From: Rhodobacteraceae bacterium Alg238-R152
Lineage (GTDB): Bacteria > Pseudomonadota > Alphaproteobacteria > Rhodobacterales > Rhodobacteraceae
Length of the DNA: 64,000 bases
Reading direction: 5' to 3'
NCBI GenBank assembly: GCA_900537125.1
Contig: UNRJ01000007.1
Coordinates: 124,001-188,000 of the forward strand
Part shown: positions 26,084-35,978 of the stretch, piece by piece
Layout of the letters: each line of letters begins with the position of its first letter
Numbering within the stretch: the first letter of the stretch is position 1
The notes under the pieces: model-generated
What the model was told of the DNA's origin: nothing
What the model saw: the letters and a program-made list of their open reading frames with translations, nothing else
Databases searched by the model: none
Translations under genes and position numbers: made by a program

Positions 26084-27181
26084 ATGGCACCCATTCTGGA
26101 TATCAATAACCTCTACAAGAACTACGGTTCTGTCGAGATCCTCAAAGACATCAATGTGGCAATCGAGCCCGGCGATTTCCTTGTGCTGGTCGGCCCGTCA
26201 GGCTGCGGCAAGTCCACGCTGCTGAACTGTATTGCGGGGCTGGAACCCATCACCGGCGGCACGTTGTCAATTGGCGGCAAAGACATGACCCATGTCAGTC
26301 CCAAAGATCGCGACATCGCCATGGTGTTTCAATCCTACGCGCTTTACCCGACCATGTCGGTGGCCAAGAACATCACCTTTGGCATGAAAGTGCGCGGCGT
26401 GGATGCGGCGACTCAAGAGAGCAAACTCAAAGAAGTGGCGAGCCAGTTGCAGATCGAGCAGTTGTTGCACCGTCGGCCGGGGCAGCTCTCAGGCGGTCAA
26501 CGTCAACGTGTGGCGATGGGACGTGCGCTGGTGCGCGATCCTAAGTTGTTCTTGTTTGATGAGCCGCTGTCCAACCTTGATGCCAAGCTGCGTGTGGAGA
26601 TGCGCTCTGAGATCAAGAAGCTGCACCAGAACCTTGGCGCAACCATGGTGTATGTGACACACGATCAAATCGAAGCGATGACGCTTGCGACCAAAATTGT
26701 GGTTCTGAAGGGTGGTGTGGTGCAGCAGATTGGCACTCCGGCGGAGATCTATAATCGTCCGGCAAATCTGTTTGTGGCGGACTTCATGGGCAGTCCGGCG
26801 ATGAACCTGATCCCGGCCAAAGCCACCAAGAACGGCTCTGGAACACAGATCGAGATCGCGCGGGATGGTGCAGCACCTTTGGTGTTGACTGACACCCATG
26901 CGAAAAACCTGCCGCAGGATGTGATCCTTGGATTGCGGCCTGAAGACATTGCTGAGGCGGGGTTTCGCGCAGGTGAAGACGTGCAGGTGGCTGAGTGTCA
27001 TATCGACATGGTGGAGCCTGCGGGGGCGGATACGTTTGTGGTGTCGGAACTGGGCGGTAAACAGGTGACGGCGCGCTTGCATGCGGAAACAGGAGCCGAG
27101 TCTGGCAAGGCGCTGCCATTGGCGTTTGATCTGAGCAAAGTGTCCTATTTTGCGCCAGGCAGTGGTGAACGGCTGAACTAA
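26084..27181 (+). CDS. Sugar ABC transporter ATPase (UgpC/MalK type)
   Basis: A 365-residue ATPase with Walker A GPSGCGKST, Q-loop VFQSYALYP, signature LSGGQRQR, Walker B LFLFDEPLSNLD, H-loop VYVTHDQ and a C-terminal MalK-like OB-fold regulatory domain (from about residue 240, ILGLRPEDI). It energises import through the two permeases. The gene ends just before a perfect bidirectional terminator. Substrate is probably glucose or a related hexose from the family of the binding protein; this is inference. Confidence 0.93.
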   Translation: MAPILDINNLYKNYGSVEILKDINVAIEPGDFLVLVGPSGCGKSTLLNCIAGLEPITGGTLSIGGKDMTHVSPKDRDIAMVFQSYALYPTMSVAKNITFGMKVRGVDAATQESKLKEVASQLQIEQLLHRRPGQLSGGQRQRVAMGRALVRDPKLFLFDEPLSNLDAKLRVEMRSEIKKLHQNLGATMVYVTHDQIEAMTLATKIVVLKGGVVQQIGTPAEIYNRPANLFVADFMGSPAMNLIPAKATKNGSGTQIEIARDGAAPLVLTDTHAKNLPQDVILGLRPEDIAEAGFRAGEDVQVAECHIDMVEPAGADTFVVSELGGKQVTARLHAETGAESGKALPLAFDLSKVSYFAPGSGERLN

Positions 27182-27201
27182 GCCGCTATCAATTGAAAAT
27201 G

Positions 27202-27234
27202 AAAAGCCCGCTTGGTTGTGCCAAGCGGGCTTTT
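27202..27234. terminator. Bidirectional intrinsic terminator
   Basis: AAAAGCCCGCTTGG and CCAAGCGGGCTTTT form a perfect 14-bp stem around TTGTG. The A- and T-runs at each end let it serve both the ABC operon (plus) and the convergent chemoreceptor gene (minus). Confidence 0.92.
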
Positions 27235-27252
27235 GTTTGTGAAAGGGGCGCT

Positions 27253-29511
27253 TTACGCGCTTAGGCGTTCTTCATCGTCGAATACGTCAGGCGCTTCGGG
27301 CTGTTCCGCGCCATCCATGTCAAAGCGGGCGACAATGCCGGACAAGCTTTGCGCCTCGGCGAGTAACATCTGGCTAGAGGCGGCGGCCTCTTCTGCCATG
27401 GCGGTGTTTTGCTGTGTCACCGAATCCAGCTCGCGCATGGAGGTGTTGATGCTCTCCAAGCCTGCGGATTGTGTGCGCACACCTTCGGAGATCTCGGTCA
27501 CCAAATCGGACACCGAGGTGACCTGCGTGATGATGTTGGACAGGGCTTCACCTGCGCGGCCCACCATTTCCACACCGTTGGAGACGTGGTCTTCGCTGGC
27601 GCTGGTGAGGCCCTGGATTTGACCGGCGGCTTCGGAGGCACGTTGTGCCAAGGCACGCACCTCGGAGGCGACGACGGCAAAACCACTGCCAGCGCTGCCT
27701 GCGCGGGCGGCTTCCACACCGGCATTGAGCGCAAGCAGGTTGGTCTGGAAGGCGATATCGTCAATCACGCCAATGATCTGGGTGATTTCGCTGGACGCGG
27801 TTTGAATTTGGTCCATGGCTTCCACGGCGGAGGACACCACGTCACGGCTGTTTTCCGCCTCGCCTCGTGCGGTTTTCATAACACCATCGACCCGGGTTGC
27901 CCGATCGGCGGTGGCTTTGACGCCATCGGAGAGCGCGTTTACCGCGTTGGCTGTGTCTTCCAGTGTGGCTGCAGCGCTTTCGGTGCGTTTTTCCATGACG
28001 GTGGCTGCAGATTTCTGTTCGTCAGAGTACTGACCTACGTGTTGAGAGGATTCGACAATGTCCGACATCAACTCGCGCAAATTGGTGAGGCTGCGATTGA
28101 AGTTCTCCCGTAGGATCTCGTAGTCGGCAACAAAAGGCTCGTTTATGTCACAGGCCAGATTGCCGCGCTCAAGCTCTGCCAGTGCGTCACTCATGGTTTC
28201 CACCACATCAGCGGTTTTGCGGGCCGACTCGGCTTCGCGCTCTGAGGCTTCATCCGCCCGTTTGAGCTTGTTGCGGAAGTCGCCCATCGTGCGGGCCAAA
28301 TCGCCAAGTTCGTCGCCACGCTCTTCGCCTGAGATGTTGATGTCGTAGTTGCCTTCCGCCAAAGCGTCGGTCACGCCACGCAGGGCTTGGATCGGTTTGG
28401 TGACGCGGCTGGCAGCAATCCAGGAAACAATGATGGCAATGACCACGGAGGCGGCGATCATGGCGATGGCGATCATACGGATCTGGTGGACAGCAGCAAA
28501 TGCAGCGTCGTGGTCGGTTTCCATCACCAGCGACCAGTCGAAGCCCGGCACGTCCATGGGTTTGACCAAGCTGATCACGTCGATGCCTGCAAGCGAGTCG
28601 ACGGATTCAAAGAAGGCGTCTTCGTGCGCTTGGGCGGCAACAATATGCGGTGCTTGCGGCAGGGCGGTGGAGACCTCAAACTGACCTTCGATCAGCGAGG
28701 GGCTACGTGCGGTACCGTCTGCGCCAACCAGAAACAGGTTTTGGTGGCCGCTGTCATCCAGATTTGTGGACAGGGCGCTTACGATGCGGCTGCTTGAAAG
28801 CTGAACCGCCAGAACACCAGCGATGGCTTTCTTCTTGCTCAAAATTGGGATGGCAAGGAACGCGCCAGCGCCGCCGCCGGTGACCTCGTATGCGGCAAAG
28901 TCAGAGGTGCTGATTTCGCCTGGCTTGGAATTCACTGCGGCTTTGAACACCTGCCCGAGGCCAGACTCGGCAAAAGCGCCTTTGGAGAAGTCTTGCGCAA
29001 AGTCGTCTTGCTTCATTACGGAGTAAAGCAGGCGGCCCTCGGTGTTGAAGAGGTAGATGTCTTCATAGCCATTGAGGTTCAGTGAGCGCAGGAAAGTTGG
29101 ATGATAGCTGTTGTGGGACTGGCTGTAATACTGGCCGTCGCCGGGATCGACCAATTTGGCGCGCTCGCCTACCGGGTTTGGGTTTTTGGCAATGTAGGTG
29201 TCGGTCAGATATTTGATTGGGTCATCAGCCTCAATCATGCCAATCACGCGGTCAAAGTTGCTGATCGCGCGGAAGGTCGTGGGCTGATCCGCATTCATCA
29301 CCAGATCGCGCCGAACCGCATCAATCAAAGCGGCGATGGCTTGCTTGCCTGCATTGGCAGTGGTTTCGTGAGAGGCGTAAACATTCTGCCGAATGTTTTG
29401 CTCCGCCATACGATAAACAAGAAACGACACGGTCACCAGAAACGTGGCTGTCAACGCCACCATCACGAGAGGCAGCTTTAAAGAAAGCGACAGCTTTTTG
29501 GCTCTGAACAT
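27253..29511 (-). CDS. Methyl-accepting chemotaxis protein with dCache sensor
   Basis: 752 residues: TM1 about 12-34, a large periplasmic region of about 300 residues with double-Cache features ([42 protein letters not shown]), TM2 about 345-367, HAMP, and a cytoplasmic signalling domain whose hairpin tip reads [20 protein letters not shown] and [16 protein letters not shown]. The tail ends DEERLSA with no CheR-binding pentapeptide, unlike the receptor in the che operon. Monocistronic, between a bidirectional terminator and the bkdR end. The ligand cannot be told; many dCache receptors sense amino or organic acids. Confidence 0.9.
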   Translation of the reverse strand: MFRAKKLSLSLKLPLVMVALTATFLVTVSFLVYRMAEQNIRQNVYASHETTANAGKQAIAALIDAVRRDLVMNADQPTTFRAISNFDRVIGMIEADDPIKYLTDTYIAKNPNPVGERAKLVDPGDGQYYSQSHNSYHPTFLRSLNLNGYEDIYLFNTEGRLLYSVMKQDDFAQDFSKGAFAESGLGQVFKAAVNSKPGEISTSDFAAYEVTGGGAGAFLAIPILSKKKAIAGVLAVQLSSSRIVSALSTNLDDSGHQNLFLVGADGTARSPSLIEGQFEVSTALPQAPHIVAAQAHEDAFFESVDSLAGIDVISLVKPMDVPGFDWSLVMETDHDAAFAAVHQIRMIAIAMIAASVVIAIIVSWIAASRVTKPIQALRGVTDALAEGNYDINISGEERGDELGDLARTMGDFRNKLKRADEASEREAESARKTADVVETMSDALAELERGNLACDINEPFVADYEILRENFNRSLTNLRELMSDIVESSQHVGQYSDEQKSAATVMEKRTESAAATLEDTANAVNALSDGVKATADRATRVDGVMKTARGEAENSRDVVSSAVEAMDQIQTASSEITQIIGVIDDIAFQTNLLALNAGVEAARAGSAGSGFAVVASEVRALAQRASEAAGQIQGLTSASEDHVSNGVEMVGRAGEALSNIITQVTSVSDLVTEISEGVRTQSAGLESINTSMRELDSVTQQNTAMAEEAAASSQMLLAEAQSLSGIVARFDMDGAEQPEAPDVFDDEERLSA

Positions 29512-29706
29512 TTTTTGCTCCTCACAAAATGTCTCATCGCCCGGTTTTCACGGGGTCCCCAATCGTTACCCACAAAAATCCTTCCAAGTGTTTAAGAGTA
29601 AATTTGAGCTGGAAAATAACGTCTCCCGGAGTGCGCCTGAGGCGAGGAAAGTAGAATGGTTGCGTTGTTAAGGTGTTGAGGGGAAACGGGTTTTGGCGCT
29701 CCAAAT

Positions 29707-30171
29707 TTAGGGGATACGTACCCGCTCAACGAACTTTTTGAGTGCGAAACGGGAGCGGATCGCGCGAATACCTGGCAGGCGCATGAGCTTGGATTGTAGA
29801 AAACTCTCAAATTCTTCAAGGCTTTCCACCCAAATCTCCAGTTGGAAGTCCATCGCGCCGGTCATCAACGTGCCGGTGACAACTTCGTCAAAGCGGGCCA
29901 CTTCTTTCTGAAAATTTGAAATAGCGTCCGCATCTTGACGTTCCAGTTCGACATTCACATAGGCGGTGATGCCAAAGCCGGCGGTCATGCGGTCGATGCG
30001 CAAGGTGTAGCCGGCGATCAACCCACTGTCTTGCAGCTGTTTGAGGCGCCGTTTGCAGGGCGTGGCGGAGAGGCCGACACGGTCGGCAATTTGCACCACA
30101 GACATGCGGCCGTCCTCACACAATGCGCGGATGATTTTTCGGTCAATTTCGTCTATAGTGATTTTCGCCAC
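29707..30171 (-). CDS. bkdR: Lrp/AsnC-family regulator of the bkd operon
   Basis: 154 residues: N-terminal HTH (about residues 20-45, VVQIADRVGLSATPCKRRLK) and a C-terminal RAM effector domain (GTLMTGAMDFQLEIWV, LPGIRAIRSRFALK). It is divergent from the branched-chain oxoacid dehydrogenase operon, the same arrangement as bkdR in Pseudomonas, where the Lrp-type protein activates bkd in response to branched-chain amino acids. The assignment as bkdR is from position plus family. Confidence 0.82.
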   Translation of the reverse strand: MAKITIDEIDRKIIRALCEDGRMSVVQIADRVGLSATPCKRRLKQLQDSGLIAGYTLRIDRMTAGFGITAYVNVELERQDADAISNFQKEVARFDEVVTGTLMTGAMDFQLEIWVESLEEFESFLQSKLMRLPGIRAIRSRFALKKFVERVRIP

Positions 30172-30181
30172 AGTACGCTCC

Positions 30182-30202
30182 TTGGCCGACTTTATCGGCT
30201 AA
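30182..30202. promoter_or_regulatory. Inverted repeat in bkdR-bkdA intergenic region
   Basis: GCCGA-CTTTA-TCGGC at 30185-30199 with additional TT/AA pairs outside gives a 21-bp imperfect palindrome immediately upstream of the bkdR start (30171). It is a candidate for autoregulation by the Lrp-type protein. Confidence 0.4.
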
Positions 30203-30304
30203 CATTTCGCAAATACGATAGGAGAACGCCGTTTTTCAACCCGGATTGTTGGCTAAACTAGCAGGGTTGAATAATTCTCGCTGGCAGGCGGGGGTGTCGG
30301 TTGT

Positions 30305-30338
30305 GTTGTCCGTCCCTGATCCCCCTGCGTGGGACAAC
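30305..30338. promoter_or_regulatory. Long-armed inverted repeat upstream of bkdA1
   Basis: GTTGTCC (30305-30311) and GGACAAC (30332-30338) are perfect 7-bp arms 20 bp apart, 54 bp before the bkdA1 start. It could be a leader hairpin or a protein site; the sequence alone does not decide. Confidence 0.35.
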
Positions 30339-30388
30339 GTGACGGATCACTCGTGACTCCCGGTGTCAGCCCCACTTCAGAAAGGTGA

Positions 30389-31627
<1,239 letters not shown>

Positions 31628-31629
31628 TC

Positions 31630-32643
31630 ATGGCTCAAATGACAATGATTGAGGCCATCCGCGAAGCCCATGATGTGGCGATGGCGGCGGATGACAAAGT
31701 GGTGGTGTTTGGCGAGGACGTTGGGTTTTTTGGCGGGGTGTTCCGCTGTACCGCGGGCCTGCAGGAGAAATATGGCAAGTCCCGTTGCTTCGACGCGCCG
31801 ATCAACGAGAGCGGCATTGTTGGCACAGCAATTGGCATGGCGGCCTATGGCCTCAAGCCGGTGATTGAAATCCAGTTCGCCGACTATGTCTATCCGGCCT
31901 ACGATCAGATCGTGTCGGAAGCCGCGCGTCTGCGGCACCGCTCAAATGGTGATTTCACCTGTCCATTGGTGATCCGCATGCCCACCGGCGGCGGCATCTT
32001 TGGCGGGCAGACCCACAGTCAGAGCCCAGAGGCGATTTTCACCCATGTGTCTGGCTTGAAAGTGGTGATCCCGTCCAACCCACGCGACGCCAAAGGGCTA
32101 CTTCTGGCGGCGATTGAAGATCCAGATCCGGTGATCTTCCTGGAGCCGAAGCGGCTCTACAACGGGCCCTTTGATGGGCATCACGACAAGCCGATTGAAA
32201 GCTGGAAGAAGCACCCACAGGGGGATGTGCCGGAAGGTAGTGAGATCATCCCGCTGGGTAAGGCGCATGTTCAGCGTGAAGGCGTGGATGTGACGGTTTT
32301 GGCTTATGGCACAATGGTTTACGTGGCCGAAGCGGCTGCGGCGGAGACCGGTGTGGATGCTGAAGTCATCGATCTGCGCACACTGATGCCTCTGGACTTG
32401 GACACCATTGTTGAAAGCGTGAAAAAGACCGGTCGCTGTGTGGTTGTGCATGAGGCGACACGCACCTCGGGCTTTGGCGGTGAGTTGATGAGCCTCGTGC
32501 AGGAAGCCTGTTTCTATCATCTTGAAGCGCCAATGATCCGGGTTACCGGATGGGATACGCCGTATCCGCACGCGCAGGAGTGGGAGTATTTCCCCGGGCC
32601 TGGCCGTGTTGGTGAAGCGCTCCGCAAAGTCATGGAGGACTGA
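31630..32643 (+). CDS. bkdA2: Branched-chain 2-oxoacid dehydrogenase E1, beta subunit
   Basis: 337 residues, starting 3 bp after the alpha stop. Family segments include VVVFGEDVGFFGGVFRCT, FDAPINESGIVGTAIGMA, IQFADYVYPAYDQI and RMPTGGGIFGG, and the C-terminal transketolase domain with HEATRTSGFGGEL. Forms the alpha2-beta2 E1 heterotetramer with the upstream product. The stop is 4 bp from the E2 start. Confidence 0.94.
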   Translation: MAQMTMIEAIREAHDVAMAADDKVVVFGEDVGFFGGVFRCTAGLQEKYGKSRCFDAPINESGIVGTAIGMAAYGLKPVIEIQFADYVYPAYDQIVSEAARLRHRSNGDFTCPLVIRMPTGGGIFGGQTHSQSPEAIFTHVSGLKVVIPSNPRDAKGLLLAAIEDPDPVIFLEPKRLYNGPFDGHHDKPIESWKKHPQGDVPEGSEIIPLGKAHVQREGVDVTVLAYGTMVYVAEAAAAETGVDAEVIDLRTLMPLDLDTIVESVKKTGRCVVVHEATRTSGFGGELMSLVQEACFYHLEAPMIRVTGWDTPYPHAQEWEYFPGPGRVGEALRKVMED

Positions 32644-32647
32644 GCTC

Positions 32648-33916
32648 ATGGGGATATTTGCAATCCGTTTGCCCGATGTTGGAGAGGGTATAGCTGAGGC
32701 CGAGCTGGTCGAATGGCATGTGAACGTTGGCGATGTGGTGCGCGAAGATGACGTGCTCGCTGCGGTGATGACCGATAAGGCTGCTGTGGAAGTGCCGTCG
32801 TCTGTGGACGGCAAGGTGCTGGCGCTGGGCGGCAACATTGGAGACATGATCGCGATAGGTGCCGTGTTGATCCGCATCGAAGTGGACGGCGAAGGCAATG
32901 AGAGTGGCGCGGCGCAAGAACCTGTTGCGGCACCGGTTGAGGCCAAGCCTGAGGTTGTTGAGGCAGTGGCCAAGCCAGAGCCAAAACCAGCGGCAAAGCC
33001 TGTTGCCGCCTCTGTGGCAACAGCTCCGGTAAAGCGCGCAGCGGGCACAAAACCGCTGGCGTCGCCGTCGGTGCGGGCGCGGGCGCGAGAAGAGGGCGTT
33101 GATCTGCGTCAGGTGCCCGGTTCGGGTGCGGCGGGGCGGATCAGCCATGCTGATTTGGACAATTGGATCGCCTCCGGTGGCATACAGCAAGGCACCGTGG
33201 TGCGCGGCCAGAACGCCGGTGTCGAAGAGGTGCGGGTGATTGGTATGCGCCGCAAGATTGCGGAGAAGATGGCGCTGTCTAAACGCCAAATCCCGCATAT
33301 CACCATTGTCGAAGAGGTTGAGTTGTCGGCGCTGGAAGATCTGCGTGCGGCGCTTAATGCCAAACACAAAGGGGAACGGGCCAAGCTGACGCTGTTGCCG
33401 TTCCTGATGCGTGCGATTGTTGAGGCGGTGCGGGAACAGCCGGAGCTGAACGCGCGCTACGACGACGAGGCCGGCGTGATCCATCGCCATGGCGGGGTGC
33501 ATGTGGGCATTGCCACGCAGACGCCAAACGGGTTGAACGTACCGGTGGTGAAACATGCCGAAGCAGGCAGCCTGTGGGACAATGCCGAAACGGTTGCGCG
33601 GCTTGCGCAAGAGGCGCGGGACGGCACCATCAAGCGTGATGAGCTGTCCGGTGGCACCATCACCATCACTTCGCTTGGCCCGCTTGGCGCAATTGCGACC
33701 ACGCCGATCATCAACCACCCGGAGGTGGCGATTGTAGGTGTGAACAAGATGCAGATCCGTCCGGTTTGGGATGGGCAGCAATTCCAGCCACGCAAGATGA
33801 TGAACATCTCCTGCAGCTTTGATCACCGGGTGATTGATGGCTGGGACGCGGCTGTGTTTGTGCAAAAATTGAAAACCCTGCTGGAAACACCAGCGATGCT
33901 GTTTGTTGAGGGATAA
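32648..33916 (+). CDS. bkdB: Branched-chain 2-oxoacid dehydrogenase E2 (dihydrolipoyl acyltransferase)
   Basis: 422 residues with one lipoyl domain at the N-terminus (lipoylated Lys44 in MTDKAAVEV), a proline/alanine/lysine linker of about 45 residues, a peripheral subunit-binding domain (ASPSVRARAREEGVDL) and the catalytic domain ending with SFDHRVIDGWDAAVF, where His and Asp are catalytic. Start ATG 32648 is chosen from the GGAGGA upstream; the frame open from 32606 lies in the E1 beta gene. Transfers the branched acyl group to CoA. Confidence 0.94.
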   Translation: MGIFAIRLPDVGEGIAEAELVEWHVNVGDVVREDDVLAAVMTDKAAVEVPSSVDGKVLALGGNIGDMIAIGAVLIRIEVDGEGNESGAAQEPVAAPVEAKPEVVEAVAKPEPKPAAKPVAASVATAPVKRAAGTKPLASPSVRARAREEGVDLRQVPGSGAAGRISHADLDNWIASGGIQQGTVVRGQNAGVEEVRVIGMRRKIAEKMALSKRQIPHITIVEEVELSALEDLRAALNAKHKGERAKLTLLPFLMRAIVEAVREQPELNARYDDEAGVIHRHGGVHVGIATQTPNGLNVPVVKHAEAGSLWDNAETVARLAQEARDGTIKRDELSGGTITITSLGPLGAIATTPIINHPEVAIVGVNKMQIRPVWDGQQFQPRKMMNISCSFDHRVIDGWDAAVFVQKLKTLLETPAMLFVEG

Positions 33917-35275
33917 ATGACTGATCTAACATGTAAACTGCTGATCATTGGGGCCGGTCCCGGGGGCTATGTTTGTGCCATTCGGGCGGGCCAGTTGGGC
34001 ATTGATACAATCGTTGTGGACGCTGGAAAGCCGGGTGGGACGTGCCTGAATGTGGGCTGCATCCCGTCCAAGGCGATGATCCACGCGGCGGATGAATTCC
34101 ACAAAATTGCACATGTGAATGACGGCCCGCTGGGGATTTCCGCCAACGCGCCAAGCATTGATCTGGCCCAAACCGTGGCGTGGAAAGACGGCATTGTGAA
34201 GCGCTTGAATTCCGGCGTGGCGGCGTTGATGAAAAAGGCCAAGGCGCGGATTGTCACCGGGCAGGCCCGGTTTTTGGATGGCAAAACCGTCGAAGTTACC
34301 AATGGGGACGAGGTGCAGCAGATCCGTGCAGAACATGTGGTGATTGCCACGGGCTCTGCGCCGGTGGAACTGCCGTTCCTTCCGTTTGGCGGGCCGATCC
34401 TGTCCTCCACCGAAGCGCTGGACCTGACCGAGGTGCCAGAGACATTGGCGGTTGTGGGCGGCGGCTACATCGGTTTGGAGCTGGGCACGGTGTTTGCCAA
34501 GCTGGGCAGCAAAGTCACGGTGGTGGAGGCGGAAGACCGCATTCTGTCGCTGTATGACAAAGCCCTGACCAAGCCGGTGGCCAAACGGTTAGAGGACCTC
34601 GGCGTGACGATGATGACCGGTACCAAGGCGCAGGGCTACAGCGATGGCGCGTTGCAAACCGATCAGGGCGACGTGGTGGCGGAGAAGGTGCTGGTCACTG
34701 TTGGGCGGCGTCCGCGCACGGCGGGCATTGGTATTGAAGAGCTGGCGCTGACCCAAGACGGCCCGTTTGTGAAGATCGACAGCTTCTGTCAGACCTCCAT
34801 GCGCGGGATCTATGCGATTGGGGATGTGACTGGCGAACCGATGTTGGCGCACCGGGCCATGGCGCAGGGCGAGATGGTGGCAGAGCACATCGCAGGCCAT
34901 GCGGTGGAATGGGACAAACGCGCCATTCCAGCCGTGTGTTTCACCGACCCGGAAATTGTGACCTGTGGCGCATTGCCAGGGGAGATTGAGGGCACCAAAT
35001 CCAGCGAGTTCCCGTTTATGGCCAATGGCCGTGCCATGACCACAGAACGCGACGACGGGTTTGTGCGGGTTGTGTACCGCGAAGAAGACCACGCGGTTGT
35101 AGGCCTGCAAGCGGTTGGGGCAGGGATCTCGGAATTGTCGGCGGCGTTTTCTCTGGCAATTGAGATGGGCGCTTGTCTTGAAGACATCGCGGCGACCATC
35201 CATGCCCACCCCACGCAATCTGAAGGGTTGCAGGAAGCCTGTCTCAAAGCGTTGGGGCAAGCGCTTCATATCTAA
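33917..35275 (+). CDS. lpdV: Dihydrolipoamide dehydrogenase (E3) of the bkd complex
   Basis: 452 residues. FAD fold GAGPGGYV near the start, redox-active disulfide in GGTCLNVGCIPSK, NAD fold VVGGGYIGLELG, second FAD segment IYAIGDVT, and the catalytic HAHPTQSEG at the C-terminus. It reoxidises the lipoyl group of E2. Starts directly at the base after the E2 stop (TAA then ATG), and ends 2 bp before a strong terminator, so it closes the operon. Confidence 0.94.
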   Translation: MTDLTCKLLIIGAGPGGYVCAIRAGQLGIDTIVVDAGKPGGTCLNVGCIPSKAMIHAADEFHKIAHVNDGPLGISANAPSIDLAQTVAWKDGIVKRLNSGVAALMKKAKARIVTGQARFLDGKTVEVTNGDEVQQIRAEHVVIATGSAPVELPFLPFGGPILSSTEALDLTEVPETLAVVGGGYIGLELGTVFAKLGSKVTVVEAEDRILSLYDKALTKPVAKRLEDLGVTMMTGTKAQGYSDGALQTDQGDVVAEKVLVTVGRRPRTAGIGIEELALTQDGPFVKIDSFCQTSMRGIYAIGDVTGEPMLAHRAMAQGEMVAEHIAGHAVEWDKRAIPAVCFTDPEIVTCGALPGEIEGTKSSEFPFMANGRAMTTERDDGFVRVVYREEDHAVVGLQAVGAGISELSAAFSLAIEMGACLEDIAATIHAHPTQSEGLQEACLKALGQALHI

Positions 35276-35277
35276 GC

Positions 35278-35311
35278 AAAAAAAGGCCCGCAGAGATCTG
35301 CGGGCCTTTTT
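35278..35311. terminator. Bidirectional terminator between bkd and che operons
   Basis: GGCCCGCAGA and TCTGCGGGCC form a perfect stem flanked by seven A on one side and five T on the other, so it can end both the bkd operon (plus) and the che operon (minus). Confidence 0.92.
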
Positions 35312-35339
35312 AATAGCAGGGGTTGGAGGGACCTGCGTC

Positions 35340-35903
35340 TTAAAACAATTGCACGTCACCCAGGTTGTCGTCGACCTTGGGCTTGGGTTTGCGCCGTGGT
35401 GCCTCTTCCTCGTTGAGCAGACGGGTGTCTTTCATAAAGCGACGTTGAATGCGGCCCCCGACGGGCCAGAAGCGAATGTTGCGCCCCCGTTGTCCGCCAA
35501 GGCAGCAATCCATCAGCTCAAAACCTTCGTTGCGCACAAACCACATGGCGAATTCGGCATTTTTGGAGCCGATGTCGATACGGCTGTTGAACATCTTGGC
35601 ACCGCCCAAAAGCTTGACTTTGAGTTTGTCACGACGCGCACCTGCCTGGATCAGGCCGTTCACCAGAAGTTCCATTGCGTGCACACCGTGGCTCATGGAG
35701 CCAGCGGAGCCATCTTCGGTGCCGGGCAACAAAAAGTGGTTCATGCCCCCAATTCCAGCGGTCTCATCCCACATGCAGGCCGCCACGCAAGAGCCCAAGA
35801 TCGTGGTCATTACAATGTCCTGATCCCTGGATACATGTACGTCACCCTGTAACAAGGCCTGTACCTGATATCCTTTGATGGCTTCTGCTTCGCTAAGACT
35901 CAT
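35340..35903 (-). CDS. cheD: Chemoreceptor glutamine deamidase CheD
   Basis: 187 residues with the CheD catalytic triad context: Cys39 in TTILGSCVAACMWD, His56 in GGMNHFLLPG, and the substrate-site GGAKMF segment. It deamidates glutamines of chemoreceptors and, in some species, docks a CheC-type phosphatase. A basic C-terminal tail (RRKPKPKVDDN) follows. The start at 35903 is preferred (GGA seven bases upstream); the ATG at 35915 is also possible and has no good ribosome site. Last gene of the che operon, 75 bp after the receptor. Confidence 0.92.
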   Translation of the reverse strand: MSLSEAEAIKGYQVQALLQGDVHVSRDQDIVMTTILGSCVAACMWDETAGIGGMNHFLLPGTEDGSAGSMSHGVHAMELLVNGLIQAGARRDKLKVKLLGGAKMFNSRIDIGSKNAEFAMWFVRNEGFELMDCCLGGQRGRNIRFWPVGGRIQRRFMKDTRLLNEEEAPRRKPKPKVDDNLGDVQLF

Positions 35904-35978
35904 TGGGCATTCCATTCACCGAGGGTTAAGCTCCAGCCGGGTTCGCGCTCCAGCTGGCAGGGCGCAGTTTTTGCGCGT

